Source: Byssothecium circinans (Eukaryota > Ascomycota > Dothideomycetes > Pleosporales > Massarinaceae). From it: 58,065 nt of DNA. Position 1 is the first letter of the stretch. The number at the start of each line of letters is the position of its first letter. The stretch spans positions 1,506,485-1,564,549 of the forward strand of contig ML976980.1 in NCBI GenBank assembly GCA_010015675.1, read 5' to 3'. This document shows positions 41,268 to 51,526 of the stretch, one piece after another. The position numbers and the translations under genes are program-made. The notes below the pieces were generated by a model, which saw only the letters and a list, made by a program, of their open reading frames with translations, was not told the DNA's origin and searched no databases.

Positions 41268-42098
41268 CTAGTAGTTCTGACGATACCCCTTTCTCTTGGC
41301 GTCGCCCTTCTTGAACTGCTTCTCGCGTTGCCCGCGAGCGTGCACCACTAGGCGGAAGTCTATCTCCTGTTCGATTAGCGGGATAATTTCCTCGTGCGTG
41401 CTGCGAACACCCGGCATGAACAGGAGAGTTCGCAAGTGATGATCACTAAGGTTCCTAATGGCCGTTCCTTTGTGGAAGCCGAAGGTGATCACCTCGTTTC
41501 GATTGGGTCGATCAATGAGGATTTGGTCTGTCATCTGAGGCTTGATGGTCTTTGGGGTGGCGTTGAGGAATTTCTGGATGCCGGGTTGATTGGTGGCGCC
41601 GTTGTTCTTGGCGGGGCTGTCTTTCGACTTTTGTGGCGGAGGCGAGGCAGCTTCGTCAGCCAAGGTGTCACTTTCCGAGATGTCGGATTCAACATCACTC
41701 GAAAGAATATTTATTCGAGATCCGGTGCAAGTCACCTCGTCGCTCTCGTCATCGGCAGAAGCGGACTACCCACGTACTCTCTTGGAATTGTGAGAGTTCG
41801 GATCATCGGCAAGGCTACGCTTGCGTAGGTTGCGCTTCTCGAGAGCGGCCGCTTTGCTCTTCGGCTTCAGGATTTTGCAAGTGTCGGCGCCTTCGGACAG
41901 TAGCGCGCCCAATTTCCCTCGGAACTCGGGACCGGAGAGGAGTGTCTTCAGCATTTCCCCGAGCATCGTCTAATCGATGGCAGCGGCTGGAATGCTTGAG
42001 GGCCCGGTTGCCTTAAGAACAACCGTTGGTTGGCTGGTGGTAGTGGCAGGGGAGGTGGCAGTAGCCGTCGATTTGGCTGTGGGTGCTGCGACAGACAT
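41268..42098 (-). pseudogene. family member A, full-length frame with two in-frame TAG codons
   Basis: From ATG 42098 a single frame of 277 codons runs to 41268, interrupted only by TAG at 41972-41970 (codon 43) and 41768-41766 (codon 111). The N-terminus is Ala/Thr/Ser-rich, then MLGEMLKTLLSGPEF, a KR-rich basic stretch and an acidic region. The C-terminal domain has LIDRPNRNEVITFGFHKGTA, IRNLSDHHLRTLLFMPGV and IPLIEQEIDFRLVV. Both stops fit CAG to TAG changes. Alternatively they lie in short introns: a 54-base one with a weak GTTGTT donor, and a 33-base one with GTACGT. The last is too short for normal fungal splicing. The C-terminal domain is shared with genes at 42970 and 44509. Confidence 0.6.
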
Positions 42099-42969
42099 GG
42101 AGGCGGCAGGAGGCTCGATGCTCTAAAATGCTGGAAAAGCGAGAATTCTAGGATCGGAGTGTCGGGAGGTGGTGGGCGTCGAAAAGTTGAGGTACTGGCG
42201 TTGGTGTAAATGAGTTGTAGAGTAAGCTATCAAAGCTCAGCAGGCGTGGTGGGGAATGATGAGAGTTCGAAAATGAATATGGAGGCAGGCGTGATGGACG
42301 TGAATGTTGGGGAAGGAACCGATGAATGATATCAAGTTCGAAGAAGGCTAGAGCTTCCAGAGCTAAAGATGTGGTCGACGATATTAGAGAAGTGGGATTG
42401 ACGTGTTAGTGTGAAGATTCTGTTGTTGCGACCTCCTGATGGTTTATATACGAAATGGTGGTCTACAGGTTGGCCGAGGTCAAGATAATCTCGAAGTCAT
42501 ACCGGTAGCACTCTGTTTCGTAATTCTTCCTTCAATGTCAAGAGGATCCGCCCCTGTGTCTCGGAATTCTCATGGTGTTGCATTAGCGCTTTCCCTATCA
42601 GACATATGCAAACGTTATCACAGTGCGCTAACTACACCTGACCTAAAACACATAAAATAAAGATGGCTGGGATCGATTCCTTTGGAGATCGAACACAGGA
42701 ACGCCAGCCAGTCCAGGGTGACTTACGAAGACTGTAGACAACGTCGCACTAAGTGTTTCGCGCTAAGCATTAGATGGAGGAGAATTCCACTGTCACTCTA
42801 TCTCTCAGTACATATTGCGAGGGATGCTCATCGTGACAACATAAGTCCATTTTTATCGATATATTCACCTTCTCACTGTCGCGGTGCTCAAGCTCTGCCC
42901 ATCCTTTGTACTTTACCGCGTTGCCACTCGGCGCCCACATTTATCATATATTCTCTTATTTCCTTCACC
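42099..42969. other. divergent promoter region between family members A and B
   Basis: About 870 bases. Short plus-strand frames occur but show no domain. It should contain two promoters. Confidence 0.35.
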
Positions 42970-43970
42970 ATGTCTTTGCCTAATTCGCTTCCGGATTTCC
43001 ACCCTGATTCTGAAAGCCTTCATCACGAAAGTGTTGGTGACAACGAGAGACTTTGGGGCAGTGACGATCTTCCTGGCGGCGCCGTTTGTTGGGAAAGTGA
43101 AGATTTATGGAACAACGGTGACATTCGAGACATCCAAGCGCACTCTATGCCAGAGACTACCAGTGTGCCAGGGGTTGGCTTTGAGGAGTTGGATACTGGT
43201 TCACTATGCGAGGTGGACTGCAAAGCTGAACCTCTTCATCATGGTGTGTATAGTAATCACCCAAGTCAGTATCCACGCCTAACACATCCGCAGCAGTGGC
43301 AGACGAAGGCGAGAGGTTCAGCGATGCCGCGATTGCTAAGCTCCGCAAGGACTTGGACCGGTTCCAACGTGCAGAAGCTGAGAGATTCAACATCAAGAAG
43401 TACCGGTCAATGCATTTTGCCGGCTTGCATATGGGCGATGATTCGAAGGAGAACGACCCGCCTACCGATTCGAACGAGACCCAGACGCGCAAAGACAGGC
43501 AGTCGCGCACCGCCTCCCCATCTCTCAAGCGTAAGCACCACTGCCTTAGCGAATTGAGCGTCAATATTGGTGATAGAGGACGGTCAAAGTTGCATCGCAA
43601 ATCACACTGGGCTCCACCACCCTCTAGCAACCCCCCTTCGTCTCCGTCAGTCATTGACTTGACTGATCTTCCTTCCTCCCCCATCCAGTCAATTGATTTG
43701 ACCGAGCTACCCTCGTCGCCTGTGCGGGGTAGCACAGGTATTTCGACAGACTTGATCGGCCAGCCTCACAATCTTCTCATCACACACGATGAATTTTTTG
43801 GGCAATGGATCTACAATATGCCACTCCATGGACTCCTCAGGTATGCTCGCGACCCGAGCCAATCCATGGGCTTCAAGGAAGCTGCGAGTTCGGAGCTGGA
43901 GAGGAGATTTTTATTGGCAGCAGGGATGGTTCTGAATGGTTCTCAGGTGGTGGTTAAGGATGTCATGTAG
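42970..43970 (+). CDS. family member B, two exons, with SUMO-interaction-like motifs
   Basis: Exon 1 42970-43243, intron 43244-43293 (GTGTGT donor, CAGCAG tandem acceptor), exon 2 43294-43970; 951 bases, 316 residues. The N-terminus is acidic (MSLPNSLPDFHPDSESLHHE). A coiled segment (AKLRKDLDRFQRAEAERFN) and a charged linker follow. Two repeats VIDLTDLPSSP and SIDLTELPSSP have the hydrophobic I-D-L-T core followed by acidic/Ser residues seen in SUMO-interacting motifs. The C-terminal domain (HNLLITHDEFFGQWIYNMPL, HGLLRYARDPSQS, SSELERRFLLAAG) aligns with the C-terminal domains of the two neighbours. It is the only intact long member. Probably nuclear; function unknown. Confidence 0.65.
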
Positions 43971-44508
43971 TGGGGAAGGGTATCGTACTGTTGAGCTGGT
44001 CTTGATAGCGGTTATATATATAGTTATGCTATGGTCTTGTGTACTTTCCAATGCATCAAAAACACTCATTGGATTGTGTATCTTGCGCTTTGAAGATACA
44101 TTCAATAACCCCGGGCACCCACCAAGCAACTCGCCGGTATCGCCAAATCTCGACCCATACCTGTACCACGCCACAACCACGCGTCGTATGATATCCGCTT
44201 AAAATTGTAAGGATATCGCATACAAGTCGCAGCCGATTAAATATAGAAATCGGTGCTGATTTTACTAAGGATCGGTGCCGATATCGAGCGACAATCGCCA
44301 ACGCGCAGAGGAGAACTGAACGGACATCTTTTTAGCAAGATTTAGTGCGATATTCGTACCAAAACATTGAATTGAAGTGTGTACTGTGGACGGCCTGCCG
44401 CCCACTAATAGTGCCGTTGCCTGCTATATGAAAAACTACCTAATGTACATGATGTCAAGTCAAGTCCAATCGCAATCGCTCACAAAGATCCTCTCGCTCC
44501 GACTCAAT
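43971..44508. other. spacer between convergent family members B and C
   Basis: About 540 bases with no convincing gene. It contains the direct repeat atcggtgc(t/c)gat near 44250-44281. Confidence 0.35.
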
Positions 44509-44964
44509 TCACGCATTCACGCCACCTGCCTCCAAGTCCAACTGTACCTGCCTGAGAGTGGCTGCTTCCGCCTTGCTGCCTTTCTCCTCCCGTACCTCCC
44601 GGTCGGCCATCACGGCACGCCAGTCCATCTCTGCATTGATGACTGCAAACGCATCAGGACAGGTTTGCTGAAGGAAGGGCAAGAGAAGAACTTTCTCTAG
44701 GTCGGAATCGCTCAGATTGCGAATGCGACCAGGCTTATCAAGCAGAAATCCGTCGAGCATCTGGCTCGGTCGAGTAATCAAAACATAGTCTATGGCATCA
44801 TCAACGAGCTGAGGATTACCAGCAGAGCCATACTCCGCTCGTCGGCCAATACCCAAAGGCAGGAAATACTGGTCAATGGGCCCACGTCCTGGAAGAAGTT
44901 GGTGGGGCATTGGCTGCCTGATGTGCAAAGGCCGGAAGTAACGGGTAATTAGTCGGATTCCCAC
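44509..44964 (-). CDS. family member C, short
   Basis: Frame of 151 residues. The domain part reads DYVLITRPSQMLDGFLLDKP, then RIRNLSDSDLEKVLLLPFLQ and FAVINAEMDWRAVMADREVR. It shares the R-N-L-S-D-x-x-L-x-x-L-L block and the I-x-x-E-x-D-x-R-x-V end with member A. The long N-terminal region of A and B is missing, so this may be a truncated copy or may need an upstream exon that I could not find. The adjacent pogo relic begins about 230 bases upstream of its start. A 5' truncation by insertion is possible. Confidence 0.5.
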   Translation of the reverse strand: MGIRLITRYFRPLHIRQPMPHQLLPGRGPIDQYFLPLGIGRRAEYGSAGNPQLVDDAIDYVLITRPSQMLDGFLLDKPGRIRNLSDSDLEKVLLLPFLQQTCPDAFAVINAEMDWRAVMADREVREEKGSKAEAATLRQVQLDLEAGGVNA

Positions 44965-45193
44965 AGCATGCTGTTCGCGAGGTAGTGTTTAGGATCACCC
45001 GATGCACGTTATCACCCGATGCACGCTGAACACCAAAATCCCCCTCACGACAACACTGAGTTTCTGCACCATCCACAATAGCTTAATTGTTCTAATAATT
45101 CATTGAATAACTAAACAAAGTGCTGCGAAAAATATGTACTAATTAAATCTTGATGGAATCTTGATGTTCCGGCCACCCCTAGTCATTCTCATG

Positions 45194-46720
45194 GGTGAAG
45201 GATCACGTGCCTAGGCATCCCCCCCAACCTCTGCATCAGCACTACGCTTCTGTTTTTTCCGTACAGGCTTTGTGACAGGCTTTAAAGCCTTCCTCTTTCC
45301 CTTTTGGGAAGGTTATATAGCCTTCTTGGAGTTCTCTTTCTTAATTCTTTTGCGCTCCTGGGCAGCCTGTTTCTTAGCCTTGATCCTCTCCCTCTCCTCT
45401 CTCTTCTCAATTCTCAACTTTTCTCTTTCTTTTTTCTCTTAAAGTTGGAGGACCTTCTGTTAAGCTTTCTCTGCCTTAGTACGAGCTCTCTTAAGTTGTT
45501 ACTCTTCTTCTTACTATTTCTTGACCCTCTCCTAGAACTGGGCCTCCCTTATCTTCTTAGGTGACTAGAACACCGCACCACTATAATATTCCTTCCTCTG
45601 TTAAAGGTCAAGAGGCTTACTCTTCTTCTAGTGTTTCTTTTAAGATAAAACAGCCTTGCGCAGTCCTTCTATTTTAGTGTGGAGGAGGTCATTTTAAACT
45701 AAGATATAGTAGAGTAAGCGCTAAATCTTTTAAGCCTTAGTACTAGTGTTTTCCTTAACTATAGATTTAATAAGACTCTATATCTTAAGCTAATCCTTTC
45801 TACTGTACACTAAAGAAGAGCTCTCTCGTAAGTCTTAAGGTTTTAGTGTTAATTTAGTGAACCTCTTAAGTATGACCTCTCTATTAGTAGGCCATATCCT
45901 AGTAGCCTTAAAAGCTATAAGAATAAGATCTTCTCTAAACGAGGTAGTCTAGGCCTCCTAGAATAGAGGAAAGAAGTCTCCTTTAACTATTAGAACTAGT
46001 CCTTAAGCGTTATAGAGGTGTTATATAAGCGCGTTTAAGTAAGCTATTAAGAGAGGCTTGAACATTACTACATCTAGTAGTTATAACGTATGAGTTAAAT
46101 AAGGAGGAAATATCATAAGTAGAATTTAATTCTAGTCATAGTAGTTAATAAAATCTATTATAATGTAAGATCTATAGCTGTCTAGGATAAGTAGTCTCCA
46201 CGCGCGTCTATCCTTTTAAGCCTTCTCTTTAGTGTATTGATTAAATACTTGTTCTAGCCATGTAAGGCCTATATCATTATTACTCTATCTATTTAGAGAT
46301 GAGCTAATAAAGGCCTCATGTTTTCCTACTTATATCCCTTCTACCTAAGAGGATTAGATAGATGAGTTAGCTAAGGTAAAGAGAAGCTTAGGTAGGAGAG
46401 GAGATCTATTACTACATATATAGGCTAACAACGTTATCTACTCTTAATTCCTATCTTAAAGAGCTTCTCTTACTTCCTTGCTATCCTATATTACTTTACT
46501 AAAGATCCTTTTGCTTCTTCTAATAACCCTAATAAGGAAGCCTTTCTTATCCATATTATATGAGTGCTAGGGCTGTATCTTGTATTCCTCTATCTTTTTA
46601 AGTAGAAGTTAAAAGAATAGTTAATACTTCTCCTCTAAGTTAGCCTTATGCTAGTTCTAGTCTATTCTAGTAGTCTAGTGTGATTTAATATCCTTCTAGT
46701 ACTAGTTAATAAATTAGGTA
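45194..46720 (-). pseudogene. pogo/Fot1-type (Tc1-mariner) transposase relic
   Basis: Read on the minus strand with stops ignored, the sequence gives YNMDKKGFLIRVIRRSKRIF near 46550. EWITLLACICS, WLEQVFNQYTKEKA and WRLLILDSYRSYIIIDFINYY, a DDE_1 catalytic segment, follow at about 46205-46140, and LLMIFPPYLTHTL and LLDVVMFKPLLIAY complete it. The C-terminus is a Lys/Arg/Glu-rich tail (EKREERERIKAKKQAAQERK), as usual in fungal pogo elements. Stops are very frequent and the DNA is AT-rich, so RIP damage is heavy. Not functional. Confidence 0.85.
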
Positions 46721-46737
46721 ACCTATCCTACAATGCG

Positions 46738-46808
46738 AAAATCAGATTGACTTAATCCGGTTTTTAGGTACACCGTGCACGCTGAAATACAGGGGTCAAT
46801 CTGATTTA
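46738..46808. repeat. short inverted repeat at the junction of two elements
   Basis: aaatcagattgac at about 46738 and gtcaatctgattt at about 46796 are inverse copies. They lie between the pogo relic and the start codon of the RecQ-like frame at 46827. They may be a terminal repeat of either element or a promoter palindrome. Confidence 0.5.
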
Positions 46809-46826
46809 CAAACTTTGAAAAACCAG

Positions 46827-49800
46827 ATGGGGTCTAAAACAACGGAAGTTAAGGCTATAATTTTACAGCCTAGTGCAACGCAATACGGCGAATCTAGGGC
46901 AGGTCTCTATGCAATCATCCAACGTTAGGGTCGCGAGCAATATAGGTGGAAGTGCTAGGGGGTTAATATTCATGATAGCAACCTATGCGCGCGCGTAAGC
47001 GAGGCTAGCGACACTATAACTATTACTAAAATCACGTTGTATAGACCCAACCACTAACACGAATACTAAACTATAGCTAGCAGCATAGAGCAGTTAAACA
47101 GTATTTTTAAATATTCGCGGGCATATCGCGTTGCTATTTGTAAGACCTACTATCATGCCATGGTACAGTCCCAGCTGCGTGCCCACCTAGACCGCAAGCA
47201 TAAAGAATTCACCCTAAAGACACGCTAGAGAGTAGTTCTAGCTGCTAGGTCATTCCATTAATAGGCGACTACAGAAGATGAAGTCATGTTTCCTAAGCCT
47301 AAAGCTAGGCCCATCCCCCACCTAGAAGTATATAAGGATAGATTCATGTGCATAGGGTCAACAGCTAGTAATTGAGCGTATAGTCACATATATGGCACTA
47401 TATAAGATATCTAGAACTATTGCTAGTCTAAGCACGGCTAGTAGAACATAAGGAAGCAAGGCTAACTAGGCAAAGGCTAGCAGCTAGAGCATCCCATCAT
47501 GTGGATAGAAGGGGTGTCATACTAGAAGTTCTAGCTTAGTAGCCATCTAGGCAAGCTATTTAGGGTTAGCGAGCCTAAGCTAAATTAGCACGGACCTAAC
47601 TATGGGGACGAAGATAAGGATATCTAATAAGCCATTACTATATCATTAAGCTAGGCGACCGCTAACATAGAGCTTTCTAGGAAGAGGTAGCAGGACTATA
47701 TTAACGCTAACTAAGACTAGTACATGTTTAACGCGTATCTAGACTATACTAGGTAGGTGAAATATTTAAAGGGCTTAGACCGTAGTTAGCTATTAACCAC
47801 CATCTAGAAGCTAGGGCCTAAAGAGAAGGCGTTGAATAAGGTGTGTTAGGCATTATAGATGGTTATCTATAAGGCCTAGTAGTTATCACGGTCTACTATA
47901 GTAGGGTTAGCGGCCATGAACTATATTAATTAGCGTGAGGTAGGTGGTATCACTAATGAGAAGCCGTTTAACGTACGGCAGATGGGCAAGACTATGATTA
48001 AGTATAGCGGGTAGTAGTTAGAGATCATATAGTATATTTAGTAGACGCACGAGTTGCCTAAGATTAGCGCAGATAAAAAGTATAAAGTCTAAAGCAAGAG
48101 GCCACCATACCATTTAACTGCCTAGCAGGAGAGGCCGTTACAAAAGATTAAAGCTATCGTAGGGCGAGACGAGGACGGGGACGATTGGTTCTCTAAGTCC
48201 AATAGCAATAATAGATTTAATGCAGAATAAGAAGAAGAGCTAGAGGAATAGGTGTTAAAGTTCATATTATAGTTGCTTAACCATGAACTAGGAGATAATA
48301 AGTATAGTAGTGCGTTAATTAGCGCTATAGCCGTATTAGGAATTAACGTGAACTATAGGTGGATGATACCATTGCTATACACGCCTAAGTAAGCTACCAT
48401 AGTTAACGTGTCACGCATGTTAGTGTTGTACTAGTTAACGCAGATGCGCAAGGTCCGTACGGCTAAGTTAGAGGCAGAAGGGTGGAGTTAGCAGGACGTG
48501 GAAGACATAGCACCCAGCTATTTCTACTTTGTAAAGGAAATAGCTAACTGCTTCATGACGTTAACTAAGTATAATGGTGAGCTGACTCCTATCAACGCTA
48601 TCTAGCGGTTGAAGGCATACGGGATGAAGATCTGGTATAGCTTTAGCGTAGAAGGCGTGGTGGATTAGGTAGATGATACATTATTATATAGTAATATCTG
48701 CTTTAGTATGCTATAGTTACGGTTAATAATCTATGGCATAGTCGCTAGCGCGCGGAGGCAATTAATAGAGGCGTTAATGCTGTTATAAGTTAATAAGGAG
48801 GGTAGCGTCGTGCTAGGCACTACTATATTACCTAAAATCTATTAGGACAGGTTAGTGGACAACCCAGCTAAGCAGAAAATAGAGTAGAGTTTCATAGAAA
48901 ATGCCTATAACATAGATGCTATTAACGCGGAGTTTCCCCTAACATAGTTAGAGCAGCGGTTAATTAATAAGCTATAGTTAATAAGAGAGTTCGTTGACAG
49001 AATAGTGACTAGAGCGGCCATAGCCATTAGCAGGCCCATGGTATAGAACTAAGACTAGATCAAGGCATACTAATAAGCTATAAGGGAGTTCTAGTAAGAG
49101 TTAGCAGCGTTAGTGTACATAATAGGGGGGTCGCTAGCATAAGGAACTAAGCTAGTAACGATCTAGTATAAGAATAGCGCAAATAGAGAGAGTTAGGGGA
49201 TTTTTATTAAAGGTGGGTTAGTAGTGTATGTGACCATATACTATAAAAATATTAGGTAGTTAGGGAGCACTAAGGTGATCCACCAATATTTGCCGCGTAA
49301 AGTGGGTGAGTTAATAGTATATTATTTATAGTTCGCACTACCATTCGCGGAGAAGATAGAACGCATGTTAGGTAATAAGGAGGTTAAGTCTAGCGCGTAC
49401 ATTTAGGAACCTAAGCTAGAGAAGGAATAGACTATACCCTAGTGAAAGAAGTAGACAGCTAATGACCATTCATAGCAGAGCGTAGGAGGTGAAGGGGAAG
49501 AGGAAGGGGAAGATAAAGATGAAGAAGAAGATAGCCATGCGGTTAAGCTGTAGAACAGTAACTAGGTTAAGTACACCATCTAGAAGGCTTTATTAGAGTA
49601 TATAGGCATTCCCGTGACTATTATAGGATAGAGGTATGGGACTAAGGTAATTTACCACTAATATATTAACAGCAAGATAGCCGTGCGGACGTTAGTACAG
49701 GCTAACGAGGATGATAAGGGGGAGGAGGAAGATGAAGTAGCTAATCTATAGACTAGGCATAGTTCCTACATCAGTAGGTTAATATACGGGCGGCTGATTA

Positions 49801-51254
49801 GTGAGGCTACGTTTAGCACCAAGTCCAAGTGGGCAGTGTTCTAGCGGGTGAGCGAGGAGTAGCACGTATTTTTGCAGATACTGTCCGCATTTAAGGTGCG
49901 GCGCAACAGGGGAACCAGGGCCGCAGCCGCCGCACGCAGAGAAGCCACGGAGGAAGAGTACTAACGGTAGAGGATGATGCGGCACGTAGACGTTAAGGAG
50001 GAGTTACAGAAGTTAGTAGACTAGTAGGCGACGTTCTACAGCGTATAGAAGCTAGCGGTGCAGGCCATTATATAGCAAAAGAGCCCTATAGTAGCAATCA
50101 TAGGGATAGGGGCAGGCAAGAGCGTATTATTTATGCTGCTAGCGTTAGTTTCCAGTAGGGTAACAGTGGTCATCGTGCCGCTAGTATCATTATAGGGGAA
50201 CATAAAGGAGTAGTGTGATAAGTTAGAGATTACGTATATAGAGTAGGATAGTCGCAGGCTACATAAGTAGGCGCAGGTAGTATTAGTAACGCCTGAGTCC
50301 ACCATAGGAGAAGCGTTTAGGCATTTCATGAACCGCCAGCGCGCCATGGGCTGGTTAGATTAGATCATAGTAGATAAGTGCTACATAGTATTAGATTTAG
50401 TGCAGGGGTGGAGAGCATAGATGTTAGCGTTATAGAGGTTAGTTATAGTAGAGACGCAGATAGTGTATTTAATAGTGACGTTGCGGCCTAGTAAGGAGGC
50501 GCAATTCACATAGTTAATAGGGTTGCTAGATAAAGAGCAGTACTAGTAGTTCTAAGGGGTAACATTACGGCCAAACATCTAATATTAGGTGCAGGAATAT
50601 GACGTAGAAGAAGAGGAGGAGGCCGTGCATAGGTTAGTAGGGGGGTTAAAGCAGAAGTACCCTAATAGCTAGATTATCATGTATTATAGCTAGGTAGAGT
50701 AGGTAGTATAGTTAGCTAAGGTACTAGGTTATGTTTATTACTACTAAAACGTAGGAAGCAGCTAGGAGAAGTAGGAGTTAGTAGAGCAGTTAACGGGCAG
50801 GACGTAGCAGGTATTTATAGTGACTAACGCGTTAGGCTTAGGCGTTAATGCGCTAACAATCTAGGTAGTAGTGCACGTAGGGATGATCTAAATAGTACAG
50901 CATTACACATAAGAGAGTAGTTGTGCAGGATGAGATAGGTAGAGTAGTAAGGCAATTATCATGCAGGGATTCTAGATAACGCAAAAGGGGGCAGTGCTAG
51001 TGAAGTTTGTGGCTGATATAGAGGTAGAGATAGTAGAGTTAATTAGTAGGATAGGTTGCATGCAAGAGGTATTAGATTAGGTAATAGACGGCACGGAGGA
51101 TTAATCTAGTTATAGAGAGGGAGAGGAGAAGTGCTAGCGTTGCAAGGCAGCTAGGGCCATAGAGCTAGGAGAGATTAACGTAGAGATAGTAGGGTTAGAG
51201 ATGAAGGTTAAATATAGGGACAAGGTTAGGGAATCTTAAGGAAAGTTTTTTTGA
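46827..51254 (+). pseudogene. RecQ-type helicase with N-terminal zinc-finger-like region, RIP-inactivated
   Basis: From ATG 46827 (MGSKTTEVKAIILQPSATQY) a single frame continues about 1476 codons with dozens of TAG and some TAA codons but no frameshift. Near 47160 a Cys/His segment ends LRAHLDRKHKEF, as in fungal C2H2-like DUF3505 domains. The helicase part has the Walker A loop IIGIGAGKSVLFMLLA (50097), motif Ia VIVPLVSL, VTPEST, a Walker B reading VDKCY (50370) where VDECH is expected, TNALGLGVNA (motif V) and ESSCAG-DR (motif VI-like). Telomere-linked RecQ helicases of fungi have this layout. The E-to-K and H-to-Y changes are both explained by RIP transitions. Not functional as it stands. 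Confidence 0.82.
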
Positions 51255-51526
51255 GTTTAAGGTACTAACATGTAGAGTGGGAAAGCGGGAATTGAAAGCA
51301 GTTATCTAATTTCTAATCTATGTTGTAGTTGTTAAGTTATTCGTGTTAGAAGGTAGTGTCACTATAAGGTAATAACTTAATCTAGTAAGGCGTGCGAAGC
51401 AAAGCGCTAAGCTAAGAGGAGTTCCATCCTAAATACGCTAAGCTGAAAGGAGTAACCTCCTAAATCTCTAACTTACTTTACCTAAGAAGCCTTCTCCATA
51501 ACGACGTGGACTCTATAGCTTGCAAT

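Noticed and set aside
42682..43557. Long plus-strand frame starting at 42682
   Set aside because: Its first third is promoter or leader sequence, and after the intron donor at 43244 it reads the exon of gene B in the wrong frame. The spliced model from ATG 42970 keeps coding character throughout.
45194..46720. Helitron or retrotransposon origin for the AT-rich block
   Set aside because: No reverse transcriptase or Rep/helicase motifs. The DDE_1 segment and charged C-terminal tail identify pogo/Fot1.
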